Of a DNA stretch of 56,182 nt, positions 33,015-42,453 are shown piece after piece (within the stretch, counting starts at the first letter, position 1; each line of letters opens with the position of its first letter). The notes beneath the pieces are model-generated. The model ran no database searches and had not been told where the DNA came from. It worked only from the letters and a program-made list of their open reading frames with translations. The position numbers were made by a program, and so were the translations under genes. The stretch is from Pedobacter sp. (GTDB lineage Bacteria; Bacteroidota; Bacteroidia; Sphingobacteriales; Sphingobacteriaceae): contig NZ_JAVHXT010000014.1 in NCBI RefSeq assembly GCF_031119335.1, positions 1-56,182 on the forward strand, written 5' to 3'.

Positions 33015-34022
33015 TTGAAAAGCTTTTTTGCACATATTTTCGTTTGGCTCGCTATTATGGTGGTGTTTAGTGCGGTCACCTTTTTGGTTTCCAACCGATT
33101 TATAGTTCCTACTGTGCCTGTTATTTTAGCCGTTGTTGTTTTGGCAGTTACTAAAACACAACGGAAACTTATTGGTCAAAAGCAAACGCCAATTTACGAA
33201 ATTACCGAAGGTACGGTGAAAATTACGGGGAACATTAGTGCTCCAAGAACCTTCGAAACGCCCTATTTTAAACAACAATGCATTGCCTACATTTACGAAG
33301 AAGGCAACATTACCTACGACAGCGAAAGTGGTTCTGAACATGTAAGAAAAACTCGTATTGAAGAGCAGTTTCAAGATTTTTATTTGAGCAATGCTACAGG
33401 CAAAATAAAAGTAATTGCAACCAAATTAAACCTGGCTTTTTTACCCGCTAAAACCGATACTTTGCACAGCATTAAATACGCTGTAGATGATATCAGGTAC
33501 AGCGAAAGAGCTTTAAAAAACGGCGATTTAGTTAGTGTAATGGGCTACGCCCGAAGAAATAACTATGTCGAGGTAGAATTGAGCGAAAATGCCGGACAAC
33601 CCTTAGTTATTGCTACACCAGATTTTGAAGACAAAGCACAAAAATCTTTTCGTGTATTTAAAATCTTACTGCCTTATATTATTCTGATGTACGTTGCTGT
33701 AAATTATTTTCTATTTGCACCGCTTAAAATCCACATAAAAGAAAGTCAAATTTTTCCCTATTTCGCCATTTTCGGAATGGCCATTTTATCGCTTATTTTG
33801 GCAGTGCTTTCTAAAAAGCACAAAGGTTTTTTAAAGGTGGTATTTGGTGTGCTTGCCGGAGCATGTTTCAGCGCATTTTTCCTCAGCTTTCCGCTCATCT
33901 GCCTTTTTTACATCATCAAACTCGAATACTCACGTATTTTATGCATTTGGCTTGCCATTTTAGCCTGCAATTTATTAGCCTTTACCATTAATTATCACAA
34001 GTTGGAAACCGCTTTTGATTAA
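33015..34022 (+). CDS. GIDE-domain-like membrane protein
   Basis: 335 residues; TTG start chosen (the next ATG at 33057 would cut the first helix). N-terminal helices (FFAHIFVWLAIMVVFSAVTF and a second one) are followed by a soluble domain with the pattern of GIDE/MUL1-type domains: TVKITGNISAPRTFETPYFK, then RKTRIEEQFQDFYLSNATGK and a LKNGDLVSVMGYARRNNYVE strand pair. Three or four helices close the protein. The eukaryotic relative is a mitochondrial ubiquitin ligase with a RING domain, which is missing here. Bacterial role unknown. Confidence 0.65.
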   Translation: MKSFFAHIFVWLAIMVVFSAVTFLVSNRFIVPTVPVILAVVVLAVTKTQRKLIGQKQTPIYEITEGTVKITGNISAPRTFETPYFKQQCIAYIYEEGNITYDSESGSEHVRKTRIEEQFQDFYLSNATGKIKVIATKLNLAFLPAKTDTLHSIKYAVDDIRYSERALKNGDLVSVMGYARRNNYVEVELSENAGQPLVIATPDFEDKAQKSFRVFKILLPYIILMYVAVNYFLFAPLKIHIKESQIFPYFAIFGMAILSLILAVLSKKHKGFLKVVFGVLAGACFSAFFLSFPLICLFYIIKLEYSRILCIWLAILACNLLAFTINYHKLETAFD

Positions 34023-34043
34023 CCATTAAAACCGACTACCTAA

Positions 34044-35447
34044 ATGAAAAAACAATTATTCAAAATATTTACATTTTTATTTATTGCCATCACGGCGATA
34101 AAAGTACAAGCGCAAGAAATTAAATTTCCAGAGAGCTTTTACTCACCACTTTCTCTTCTTAAAGGAATGAAGATTGCAGAAATCCCGAAAGATATCCAAA
34201 CCAAATACGGCATTAAAAAGAACCCAGGTTTAATTACCGATGTTGCAAAAAATAAAGGCTTATTTATGAGTAGCAAAATACCTGGTGTGCAAGCTATTTA
34301 TTTTGAAGTTTGGGAAGACATTGAAGAAACAAGGATGGATTGCGGTTATGAAGTTGCAAAATTTGCTTCGATAGCCGAATTGAACAAGATACTTCCTAAT
34401 CTAAAACCAAAAGGGCGGGATGGGGCTTTTTTAACTGTCCAAAATTATTTGATTATTGTGAATTGCGACGGCTATAAAAACTTTGGCGAACGTATCGAAG
34501 ATATGATAAAGTATTTTCAAGAAAAGCTTGGTGCAAAACTGTATCAAGATAGAGGAAAAGACCTAGAAACTGCCGTTACCGAAAATTACGTAACCAATTT
34601 ACCGCCACCGCTACCGCCAGAACCAAAAGGTAATTACACAAGTATCGCAATTGAAGATTTGGATAAACGCATTGCAAATACGGACGGATTGGCGTACATA
34701 CGTACAAAAAATCGCAAAAAGTTGGCACCAGGAAAATATCGGGCAAGTAGTATGGCACCAGCTTTTGAAAGTTTAGTTTTTACGCTTGACCAAGACAGTT
34801 TGCTTCACGGCGATTACGAATATCATTATGCTGAAGATTACAGTAAATCGCCCTCAAAAGAAAGTAAATTAACTTACGACCATGGCGTTTTAACTTCAGA
34901 AACTGTTTACAAAAACAGCAAACTTTTAGGCTCAACAACCTTTACGCCTTCGGTGATTAAAGAAGGAAATGATTTTTCAATTACCATTAAAACAACTACA
35001 AAAGACCCAAATAATGGCGATAAAGAAGTGGTTACACTTTTTCGTAATCGTAAACCTGTGTCAAAAATTACCATAAGATTGGGCGTTTCGGTAATTAAAA
35101 AAGATTTCGAGAAAAAGGTGCTAGAACATTACAACAGCAAAGGGCAACTAACCAAATTCCAAAAACCTGGCTTGCGGGAAGAATATGATGGCAACGGAAA
35201 GACAATCTATAAAGAAGAATGGACAAATGACGACCATTTTATTTACAAAAACGGAAAGCTGAGCCTCAAGGAAATCGGCGTGAAAGATAAACAACAGTAT
35301 TTAGTTACTGAATATGATGAGAATGGAAAAGTGACGAGAGAATTTTCGAGAGGTGTAGAAACCTACGCCATAATTGCCAATCCTGATGAGTACGAAAGCA
35401 ATTTAACCGAAGCGCTGTTTGAATACTACAAGAAGAAAACGAAGTGA
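34044..35447 (+). CDS. Secreted protein with YwqK/MORN-like repeats
   Basis: 467 residues with a signal peptide (IFTFLFIAITAIKVQAQ). The first 200 residues are alpha/beta of unknown type with a proline stretch (LPPPLPPEPKGNYT). From about residue 245 beta strands alternate with short turns (GDYEYHYAEDY, SKGQLTKFQKPG, EYDENGKVTREF). These resemble YwqK- or MORN-type repeats seen in Bacteroidota secreted proteins and some predicted antitoxins. 21 nt after the GIDE-like gene. Confidence 0.55.
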   Translation: MKKQLFKIFTFLFIAITAIKVQAQEIKFPESFYSPLSLLKGMKIAEIPKDIQTKYGIKKNPGLITDVAKNKGLFMSSKIPGVQAIYFEVWEDIEETRMDCGYEVAKFASIAELNKILPNLKPKGRDGAFLTVQNYLIIVNCDGYKNFGERIEDMIKYFQEKLGAKLYQDRGKDLETAVTENYVTNLPPPLPPEPKGNYTSIAIEDLDKRIANTDGLAYIRTKNRKKLAPGKYRASSMAPAFESLVFTLDQDSLLHGDYEYHYAEDYSKSPSKESKLTYDHGVLTSETVYKNSKLLGSTTFTPSVIKEGNDFSITIKTTTKDPNNGDKEVVTLFRNRKPVSKITIRLGVSVIKKDFEKKVLEHYNSKGQLTKFQKPGLREEYDGNGKTIYKEEWTNDDHFIYKNGKLSLKEIGVKDKQQYLVTEYDENGKVTREFSRGVETYAIIANPDEYESNLTEALFEYYKKKTK

Positions 35448-35470
35448 TTTGCATTGTCCTTACAAATTTA

Positions 35471-35534
35471 AACCCGACAGAAGCGAACATCCCGATTTTA
35501 TCGGGATAAAGCGAATGGCGGGACTTTCGGAACC
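35471..35534. repeat. Dispersed repeat with ATCCCGAT hairpin
   Basis: ATCCCGAT (35489-35496), loop TTT, ATCGGGAT (35500-35507), inside outer words AACCCGACAGAAGCGA and GCGAATGGCGGGACTTTCGG. The flanks match the site that received the 100-bp element at 27071-27194, marking a repeat family. Confidence 0.6.
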
Positions 35535-35573
35535 GATTGACACAGAAAATGCTTTTCAAAAAAAGATAAAACT

Positions 35574-36092
35574 ATGAAAAAAATACTCACCATTATCATT
35601 ACATTAATCAGCATAAACAGCTTTGCACAAAAAGGAAAACCACCTGTAGCCGTAAGACTTGCAGGCACATCAGACATTTTAAAAACCGATAAACGTTTGG
35701 CAGATTTTACGATTAAAAACACAAAATTTAATGTTTACTTGGGTTATCAAAAACCTGATGAAATACGCAGGCAACAAAAAAGCGATACCTTGCAGGTATA
35801 TAAAATTACTTTAGACAAGCGGAAATTTAGTGATTTGGAAATTGTAAGATATGGCACAAAAAATGGCAAGATTATTTTAGAAGGAGAATATAAACTGCTT
35901 AATGACACGTTGATTGTGAAAGGAAATTTTTACGATTATACAGGTCCATTCTGCATCACGACGAAGTACGTTACCGATAAGTGGGGCTTGAAAAAAGTAA
36001 GCGACGATATGAAGGGAATTGCGTTAGAAAACTTAACCGAAAGACATTTGAAACCTGCAGAAATGAAAGTTCCACCTATGATTAAACAGTAA
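35574..36092 (+). CDS. Secreted protein, function unknown
   Basis: 172 residues with a signal peptide (ILTIIITLISINSFAQ). The mature part is basic, beta-rich and ends MKVPPMIKQ. No family recognised. It and the next gene (5 nt apart) form a pair after a repeat. Confidence 0.55.
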   Translation: MKKILTIIITLISINSFAQKGKPPVAVRLAGTSDILKTDKRLADFTIKNTKFNVYLGYQKPDEIRRQQKSDTLQVYKITLDKRKFSDLEIVRYGTKNGKIILEGEYKLLNDTLIVKGNFYDYTGPFCITTKYVTDKWGLKKVSDDMKGIALENLTERHLKPAEMKVPPMIKQ

Positions 36093-36097
36093 TTTTT

Positions 36098-37318
36098 ATG
36101 AGAACGATTTTAATTTTTATACTCTTTTTTACTGCCTCTACTGGTTTTGCGCAACAGAAAAAAGCCATCCAAAATTGCCCTTGCACAGGCTCGAAAGAGA
36201 TTAGCGCATGGGCGCCAGAACTAAAAAAGGGATTTGACCCAAAAAGCATCTTTAACAATTTTGCTTACAGCGTAAACGGCATATATATTGCCGAAGACCG
36301 CGACACGGTTTACCAAATCAAAATTATAGTTGACCCGAAATCGTATGGTACTTTTGTGTACTATCAGCACCTTAGTTTTAGTAAAGCAAGGGTGATACAT
36401 AAGCAGGCTACCAATTGCGAAACCTCAACAAACGTACACGATGGCGGTTGGGTTGGCAACAACATTTTTGAGCCTAAAAATGCCGTCAACAAACAATTTG
36501 TTGCTTCTGGTTTTTTTGTGGGCGAAAGCTATTTACGTGTAGATAAAAGTCATTTTTTTACGCTTTACAAATGTGATAAGAAAAGTGAATTTGGTATTCA
36601 CGATGCAGATAGACAACGTTATTACCGCAAAGCATATTGGGAAATTGAGGGTGATTACCCTGAAATTTCAATGCGCAGTTTTACCCAAGTAGATGTAAAA
36701 AAATACAATAAGCAACAGCTGGCAGAAATGAGAAATACCGTTTATGCCCGCTATAATTATGAGTTTAAGGAGGGCGGAAAATGGTATCAGCATTTTAATA
36801 AAAAGCCAGATTACCGCATGAACTATTTTAAGGATGTAACGCCGTTTTTAACGCATGTAGAGAAAGAAAACATCAAGTACATTACGGCTTTTGAAAGCGC
36901 CGATTATTATGACAATCAATTTAAAAACGATTTTTTAGATTTTTGGGAGAAACTGAAGGTAGCAGTTCAGGAAAATGAGGTAGAAAAACTGTATACTTTA
37001 ATTCAATTTCCATTTATAGTGAATGGAGAGCACGATGAAATGCCTAAACTTAAAGTTAGCCAACAACAGTTTCTCAAAATTTGGTCCATGCTTTTGCAAC
37101 AAGAAAATTATGACATGAACAATGCTAACAAACTCGTGTCATGGCTTTCTAAAAGTGCATTTAGCAAAGTTGATGCTTTTGCAGAGCAGATGATACACAC
37201 CAAATCGAACAACATCGCCAACCTTGGTTTCGAGAATATAAATGGCGTTTGGAAAATGAATAGCGCTTATGCTGATACTGACTTATACCCGAAAATACAA
37301 TATATGCTTAAAAACTAA
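36098..37318 (+). CDS. Secreted protein, function unknown
   Basis: 406 residues with a signal peptide (ILIFILFFTASTGFAQ). A CPC motif (QNCPCTGSKEISAW) lies near the mature N-terminus, with other Cys in QATNCETSTN and LYKCDKKSEFG. A helical second half (DFLDFWEKLKVAVQENEVEK) ends in a beta strand motif. No family recognised. Last gene of the one-directional region; convergent with the 60-residue gene at 37340, with a 21-nt gap and no clear terminator. Confidence 0.55.
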   Translation: MRTILIFILFFTASTGFAQQKKAIQNCPCTGSKEISAWAPELKKGFDPKSIFNNFAYSVNGIYIAEDRDTVYQIKIIVDPKSYGTFVYYQHLSFSKARVIHKQATNCETSTNVHDGGWVGNNIFEPKNAVNKQFVASGFFVGESYLRVDKSHFFTLYKCDKKSEFGIHDADRQRYYRKAYWEIEGDYPEISMRSFTQVDVKKYNKQQLAEMRNTVYARYNYEFKEGGKWYQHFNKKPDYRMNYFKDVTPFLTHVEKENIKYITAFESADYYDNQFKNDFLDFWEKLKVAVQENEVEKLYTLIQFPFIVNGEHDEMPKLKVSQQQFLKIWSMLLQQENYDMNNANKLVSWLSKSAFSKVDAFAEQMIHTKSNNIANLGFENINGVWKMNSAYADTDLYPKIQYMLKN

Positions 37319-37339
37319 TATTGCCTGCGCAAGGATAAA

Positions 37340-37522
37340 TCATTTCTTTATAGTAATCACCCTACCCGTAACCAAAGTAAACTCATAAATTCGATACAAG
37401 CCGTCATCAGTCATTTCGATACTTTCTACCAAACCAGTTTTACTAAAAGTGTCTGTCACTAAATCACCTTCTTTAATTTCGTTCAGCACATCTAGTGGCG
37501 TATCTTCATTTAATCTGATCAT
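37340..37522 (-). CDS. Small hypothetical protein (60 aa)
   Basis: 60 residues: MIRLNEDTPLDVLNEIKEGD, then TFSKTGLVESIEMTDD, ending VTGRVITIKK. It looks like a small beta-barrel (SH3-like or KOW-like) protein. It starts 2 nt after the stop of the lipid A deacylase-like gene, so it is the last gene of that operon. No function recognised. Confidence 0.55.
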   Translation of the reverse strand: MIRLNEDTPLDVLNEIKEGDLVTDTFSKTGLVESIEMTDDGLYRIYEFTLVTGRVITIKK

Positions 37523-37524
37523 AA

Positions 37525-38634
37525 TTACTTGGTAAACATCAGTCCAAAGCCAACATAATCAGCTTCGGTTCCGTGTATGTAAATTTTCGACTGTAAAGCT
37601 AGCCAATTATTCAATTTATATTTGGCACCTGCTGTCCAATAAGTCTTTACCGGCAATAAGCTGTTGTAATGAACATAATAGCCATACTTTGCCATGAAGG
37701 CTAAATTACCCATCCACAAATCTGGTCCAACCGCAGCGCCAACACGCCACCTCTCCAATGACGAAGCTTTTGACTGATAAGTTTCTAAATTTCTATTCGG
37801 GTCATAAATGGTATGGTAGTATACCGCATCAATACCAGCTCCCAACGCCAAATAAGACGTTAATCGATAGTTATATCCACCATATAAACTTGTTCGCCAT
37901 AAGCCATCTCTGCTTTGGTAAACGCCCCTTCTGCCCATATTAACTCCTAAATCGAAACTGTGTTTTTTAAATGTTTCTTTCTCGAAACTCGGTTTCTCTA
38001 CGTTGATATGATCGTTTAATGCTCTAGCTACACTTAAACCAACGCTTACCACATTCAATCCGTTATTAGGTACTCGTGTACCGCCGTTAGAATAATGCAA
38101 TACATCTAAATTTGCAGAAACATCAGTATTTTTATTGATGGGAACATTTAACTTTAATCCTGCTTTGAGTCCGAAATTTAGTTTACTTCCAACTACCGGA
38201 TTTTGGTTGCTGAACCAAGACTCGCCTGCATATAAAATTCCAAAACCTGGTGTAAATTGTAATTCGGCTTTGCTGATATTTAACAACGGAAAGGTCAATC
38301 CGCCCAACAAGCCATAACTATCCCCAAACTCGCCATTTTGAGGGGCAGCAATACGGGTGACATCATCCATCCGTTTGTAGTTGAAAACAACGTCGATGCT
38401 TTTGATGCCCAAATCGCTAGACCAACGCCTAGGTTGGCGATTGATATTGTAATGGAAAATAAGTTCCCCACCGTAGGCACTGCCTTGTAGCTTGTTCTGG
38501 TTGGCACTAAAACTACTGATTGCCTTTTGCAAATTCAATTCGAGTGTATGTGCGTTTTGCTGAGCTTGGCTATACCAAGGCAAACATAAAGCCCCAAGAA
38601 GAAAGCACTTGGTTAGTTTGGATATTTTAAACAT
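37525..38634 (-). CDS. PagL-like acyloxyacyl hydrolase (lipid A deacylase)
   Basis: 369 residues with a signal peptide (FLLGALCLPWYSQAQ). The middle is an outer-membrane beta-barrel with the PagL signature LHYSNGGTRVPNNGLN, giving the His180-x-Ser182 pair that matches the catalytic His and Ser. Members remove the 3-O-acyl chain from lipid A. Bacteroidota copies are longer than PagL (about 170 aa) because a second barrel-like half follows, also seen here (about residues 215-369). A catalytic role is inferred, not proven. Confidence 0.75.
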   Translation of the reverse strand: MFKISKLTKCFLLGALCLPWYSQAQQNAHTLELNLQKAISSFSANQNKLQGSAYGGELIFHYNINRQPRRWSSDLGIKSIDVVFNYKRMDDVTRIAAPQNGEFGDSYGLLGGLTFPLLNISKAELQFTPGFGILYAGESWFSNQNPVVGSKLNFGLKAGLKLNVPINKNTDVSANLDVLHYSNGGTRVPNNGLNVVSVGLSVARALNDHINVEKPSFEKETFKKHSFDLGVNMGRRGVYQSRDGLWRTSLYGGYNYRLTSYLALGAGIDAVYYHTIYDPNRNLETYQSKASSLERWRVGAAVGPDLWMGNLAFMAKYGYYVHYNSLLPVKTYWTAGAKYKLNNWLALQSKIYIHGTEADYVGFGLMFTK

Positions 38635-38671
38635 TTATCTCAATAGATTAGATAAATCAAAAGTATGAAAT

Positions 38672-39412
38672 TTATTTACGCATTGTCCATTTAATGCCCA
38701 TTAAAAGCTGCTTCAAAAACAATTCATTGGTATAAGCTTCTGGCGTATGCCCTAAGCCTGTGTAGAAAACCCTGCCACCATCAAATTTATGACACCATAC
38801 AATTGGATGGTCGTTATCCATCTTTCCCCCTTGATAAGAAGTTTCATCTACTTTTACCAATACTGTCACATCTTTATTGAAAGATTTGAAGTTATACCAC
38901 TCGTCGGTGTGTAGCCAGCTTCCGGGCATTCCCTTCATTAGTTTGTGTTTTGGATAAACCGACACTAACTTAGCTTGCTGCACTTTGGGGTGATTAGTGA
39001 AAAATGCACCTATCATTTTGCCATACCACTCCCACTCGAAACAAAAATCTGTTGCTGCATGAATACCAACCAAACCACCTCCATTGTTAATATAAGTTTT
39101 CAAAGCCTGTTTCTGATCGTCGCTAAAAACGTTAGAACCCGTAGGATTTAGAAAAATGAGTGTACGATATTTGCTTAAGTTCTCCTTAGTAAAACTGCTT
39201 ACGCTTTCAGAAGTATCTATTTCGAAATTATTTTCAAGGCCTAATTTTCTGATAGCCAAAATCCCATCTTTAATAGATTTGTGCCTATAGCTTTTCGTCA
39301 GAGAGAAAACCAAAATTTTATTTGTTTTCTTAGATTTTTGAGCAGAAACATCTAGGTTGAAAATCAGTAGCAAACCTAAAAGGATTGCTCCCACAAGCTT
39401 AATTTTTCTCAT
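38672..39412 (-). CDS. ThuA-domain protein
   Basis: 246 residues. A signal peptide ([19 protein letters not shown]) is followed by a ThuA (class I amidotransferase-like) fold: [70 protein letters not shown] and GLGHTPEAY. These mark the ThuA family, which often lies in sugar-use loci with a periplasmic enzyme. The first 5 codons overlap the VF530 gene. No sugar-specific partner is nearby. Confidence 0.88.
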   Translation of the reverse strand: MRKIKLVGAILLGLLLIFNLDVSAQKSKKTNKILVFSLTKSYRHKSIKDGILAIRKLGLENNFEIDTSESVSSFTKENLSKYRTLIFLNPTGSNVFSDDQKQALKTYINNGGGLVGIHAATDFCFEWEWYGKMIGAFFTNHPKVQQAKLVSVYPKHKLMKGMPGSWLHTDEWYNFKSFNKDVTVLVKVDETSYQGGKMDNDHPIVWCHKFDGGRVFYTGLGHTPEAYTNELFLKQLLMGIKWTMRK

Positions 39413-39638
39413 TATAAAAAGTATCGATATATAACTGTTCTACCTGCTTTCTGGCCCATTCTTCTTTTCTTAAGAATTTTAAGCTCGATTTTATACTGGG
39501 ATCCTTAATGAAACAATTGAAGCGCAACAGATAACCTAACTCTGCCCAGCCATAATGTTGGCTCAGTTGGGTAATTATTGTTTCAAGTGTTTTACCATGT
39601 AATGGATTATTCTTTTGTTCTGCAGCGGGCATATACAA
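39399..39638 (-). CDS. VF530-family (DUF2132) DNA-binding protein
   Basis: 79 residues, a full-length member of the VF530 family: [20 protein letters not shown], then [20 protein letters not shown] and [15 protein letters not shown]. The family is a small all-helical protein proposed to bind DNA; its role is not known. A second in-frame ATG two codons in (MPAAEQ) is also possible. It overlaps thuA by 14 nt, indicating a shared transcript. Confidence 0.88.
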   Translation of the reverse strand: MYMPAAEQKNNPLHGKTLETIITQLSQHYGWAELGYLLRFNCFIKDPSIKSSLKFLRKEEWARKQVEQLYIDTFYNEKN

Positions 39639-39726
39639 AGTTAGCAGGGATTAGTAGAAATACAAAAAACCAGCAACTGCTAATTTAACAGTGCTGGCTT
39701 GTTTTTGATAGGTATTATATAGTTAA

Positions 39727-40434
39727 TTAGCCAATGTATACCAATGGATTACAGATATTAGAAGCTCCTTGATGATAAGTTGATAAAGATTTTATAGCTT
39801 TTACATCTACAATCCGCTCGGGATATTTATTTATTAGTGCGTTAATCATTGCTAAGCCAATCTCTTTAGTGGTGTTTATCCTATTAGGAATAAAAATTTT
39901 CAACAACGGGAAAAGTCTATAAATAATCTTTTCATGAAACTGCCCACACTTTTGTTGTGACAAAGAAGCAACTAAACCTACCCTAAAAAAGTATAACTTC
40001 TTAAAAATCAATTTAGCTAACGCATTTTCTGCTTTGCCCATTATTCTAGCCTTCATCACTGTGCCTAATTCTGTAGTATCTGAAGTTGAACTTGATAAAA
40101 AGCTAAAAACAATATTCGGATTAAGTTCTAGCAAACGACAAGCCAAGCTCAAAGTCATATCTATAGCAAAATGAGAACAAATTCTTTCATCTAAGCTGGC
40201 TGCAGGGCACTCTGTACAATAGAAACACGCATCATAGCCTTTCAACTGCCGCTCATAAGCATCTAACTCTAAAAAATCTGGAATAATTAATTCCTTTAAT
40301 TTAGGATGTTTTATTTGTTTAGACCATCTGCTAACTAACAATACAGCAGATATAGCTTTACTTTCAAGACATTCTTGCAAAACGCCATCGCCCACCAATC
40401 CGTGGGCTCCAGTAATAATTACCCTGTATTGCAT
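39727..40434 (-). CDS. Atypical NAD(P)-binding protein (HTATIP2-like)
   Basis: 235 residues. The Rossmann start is ITGAHGLVGDGVL. A later KGYDACFYC replaces the usual D-x-V-F-x-C-L-G of this family, with the extra Cys in FYCTEC. The middle has SSSTSDTTELGTVMKARIMG, where a YxxxK would be MxxxR. It thus looks like a degenerate or non-catalytic member of the HTATIP2/NmrA-like group. It follows the OmpA-type gene with 29 nt, probably in the same operon. Confidence 0.7.
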   Translation of the reverse strand: MQYRVIITGAHGLVGDGVLQECLESKAISAVLLVSRWSKQIKHPKLKELIIPDFLELDAYERQLKGYDACFYCTECPAASLDERICSHFAIDMTLSLACRLLELNPNIVFSFLSSSTSDTTELGTVMKARIMGKAENALAKLIFKKLYFFRVGLVASLSQQKCGQFHEKIIYRLFPLLKIFIPNRINTTKEIGLAMINALINKYPERIVDVKAIKSLSTYHQGASNICNPLVYIG

Positions 40435-40463
40435 ATCCGCAAATATTTAAACTCTAAATCTGT

Positions 40464-42425
40464 TTACTGCTTTACAATCTTAAACTCAGTTCTTCTATTA
40501 AGCTGATGATCTGCTTCGCTACATTTAACGCCATTGGTACATTTATTTACAGGTACACTTTCACCGTAACCTTTGGCGGTAATTCGGCTTTTCTCAATAC
40601 CTCTATCAATAATATATTGCACCGCAGAATTAGCCCTACTTTGAGATAACCACTGGTTGTACTGATCGTTTCCTCTACTATCTGTGTGCGAGCCTAATTC
40701 TATCCAAATTGTCGGATTTTCTTTCATTATCGCTACCAATTTATCTAGCTCAACCGCGGCGTCTTTCCTGATGTTAGATTTATCGAAATCGTAGTAAATA
40801 TTCTCGATACGAATTGGTTTATCTATAACAATTGGCACCAGATATAGAAATTTTTCAATTGGCTTAGTGCCTTCATATCCTTTAGTTGTTAAGTCTTCTG
40901 TAGCACTTCTAAAACCAGTTCTATCAGCTAGTAAACTATAGTCTGTATTTTCATCCAGATTAAACTTAAAACTGCCATCTTCACCTGTCTCCACTTTCAT
41001 TGGAGAGCCATTTTCACCCCTAAGCGTTACTACTGTATTCGCCAACGGCAAATTCGTTTCCTTATTAAATACTTTGCCCTGAAGAACAAACTTTAGCTTT
41101 TCTTTTTCTAAGTAGCTGTAAATATCATCTTGCCCCATCCCCCCTTCTCTATTGGAAGCAAAATAGCCCTTCAATTTACCTGTTGGACGAAACGTGAAAT
41201 CATCCTGGGCCGAATTAATTGGATAACCTAAATTTTCTACACTCACTAAACCACCATTGGTAATCTTAGCTCTGTGTATATCCAAGCCTCCCATCCCAAT
41301 ACCGTCATCAGTAGAAAAGTAAAAATAACCATCGTAAATAACGGGAGAACGCTCATTGCCCGGTGTGTTCACAGCTACCAGATTTACAGCATTACCCCAA
41401 GTACCGCTATCTGTACGTTCGCAAAAATAAATATCGGTGCCACCTTTACCGCCCGGCATGTTAGATACGAAGAAAAGCATTTTACCATCGGCACTTAAAA
41501 ATGGATCGCCAACAGACCACTTTTGTAAGTTGTTATAACGGAAAGGTTCTGGTTCCGACCATTTTCCATCACGTTTTTTACTGCTATAAATTTCGATATT
41601 GATTGTACTTGGTTCGCCTTTTATTTTTGCCAAATTGCGTGGAATGCGGGTCATTGTAAAATACATTTCAGTTTCATCTGCGCTGTAGCTAGCAGAACCA
41701 ACGTGAAAATCGGAAGTGTTTTCTAAAGGGAAAAAAGTTACGGTATCAGCACCTGATTGGTGTTGATATAGCCTTAAATAGTCGTTACCTGTCCATCCGT
41801 AAGTATTTTTATCGGGTTTCTTACTTCCATCGAATTTTAAAAATGGTTTTGCGGTTTTGGCTCTTGGTGCACTTACTCCCGTTCTATCCGAAGTAAATAC
41901 CAAACCATTGTTGTACATTACCGGCGCCCAGTCAGACTGCGCACTATTGACTTGCCTTTCGTTCAAAATAGTCACCATCTTCGGATTTTTCATCCATTTT
42001 ATGGCAGAGTCGCATGACTTTTTCCAGTTAGCTATTTGCATTAGCTGTGCCGGATCTGCGCCTTTTAATAATTCTCCATACTTCACGTATTGTTCTTTGG
42101 CCTCAGTATACTTGCCATTATTCTTTAACATATCCGCATAGTGTTTAAAGAATTCGGCTTTTGTTCCATCCATACCAACAACAATAGCGTACCAGCTTGC
42201 AGCCTGCTTAAAATCTCTCATCAACCTATAACATTCAGCTAATTTTTCTGCTGCATATAGTGTTTTCTTTTTTTGATATGCCTCGGTGTATAATTGGATT
42301 GCCTTTTCGTAGTTAAAAAGCTCGAATTGTACATCTGCTTCTTTTAATACATATTGTGCTTTGGCGGGTATAGCCAGAAAAGTAATAAAAGCTAGCACTA
42401 TTAAAATGACTGATTTTTTCTTCAT
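40464..42425 (-). CDS. OmpA-family protein with TPR, PD40 and CarboxypepD-like parts (PorE-like)
   Basis: 653 residues. Signal peptide to about 23, helical TPR-like region (about 24-130), six-bladed PD40/WD40-like propeller (about 160-420; e.g. PVIYDGYFYFSTDDGIGMGG), a CarboxypepD-regulatory-like beta domain (about 430-510) and a C-terminal OmpA peptidoglycan-binding domain (YYDFDKSNIRKDAAVELDKL ... ELGSHTDSRG). This architecture matches PorE, the T9SS periplasmic anchor, and its many paralogues that sit next to PorP/SprF. The role is inferred: tethering an outer-membrane complex to peptidoglycan. Confidence 0.85.
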   Translation of the reverse strand: MKKKSVILIVLAFITFLAIPAKAQYVLKEADVQFELFNYEKAIQLYTEAYQKKKTLYAAEKLAECYRLMRDFKQAASWYAIVVGMDGTKAEFFKHYADMLKNNGKYTEAKEQYVKYGELLKGADPAQLMQIANWKKSCDSAIKWMKNPKMVTILNERQVNSAQSDWAPVMYNNGLVFTSDRTGVSAPRAKTAKPFLKFDGSKKPDKNTYGWTGNDYLRLYQHQSGADTVTFFPLENTSDFHVGSASYSADETEMYFTMTRIPRNLAKIKGEPSTINIEIYSSKKRDGKWSEPEPFRYNNLQKWSVGDPFLSADGKMLFFVSNMPGGKGGTDIYFCERTDSGTWGNAVNLVAVNTPGNERSPVIYDGYFYFSTDDGIGMGGLDIHRAKITNGGLVSVENLGYPINSAQDDFTFRPTGKLKGYFASNREGGMGQDDIYSYLEKEKLKFVLQGKVFNKETNLPLANTVVTLRGENGSPMKVETGEDGSFKFNLDENTDYSLLADRTGFRSATEDLTTKGYEGTKPIEKFLYLVPIVIDKPIRIENIYYDFDKSNIRKDAAVELDKLVAIMKENPTIWIELGSHTDSRGNDQYNQWLSQSRANSAVQYIIDRGIEKSRITAKGYGESVPVNKCTNGVKCSEADHQLNRRTEFKIVKQ

Positions 42426-42453
42426 GGGTATTACTATAGGAAATCAATGACGA

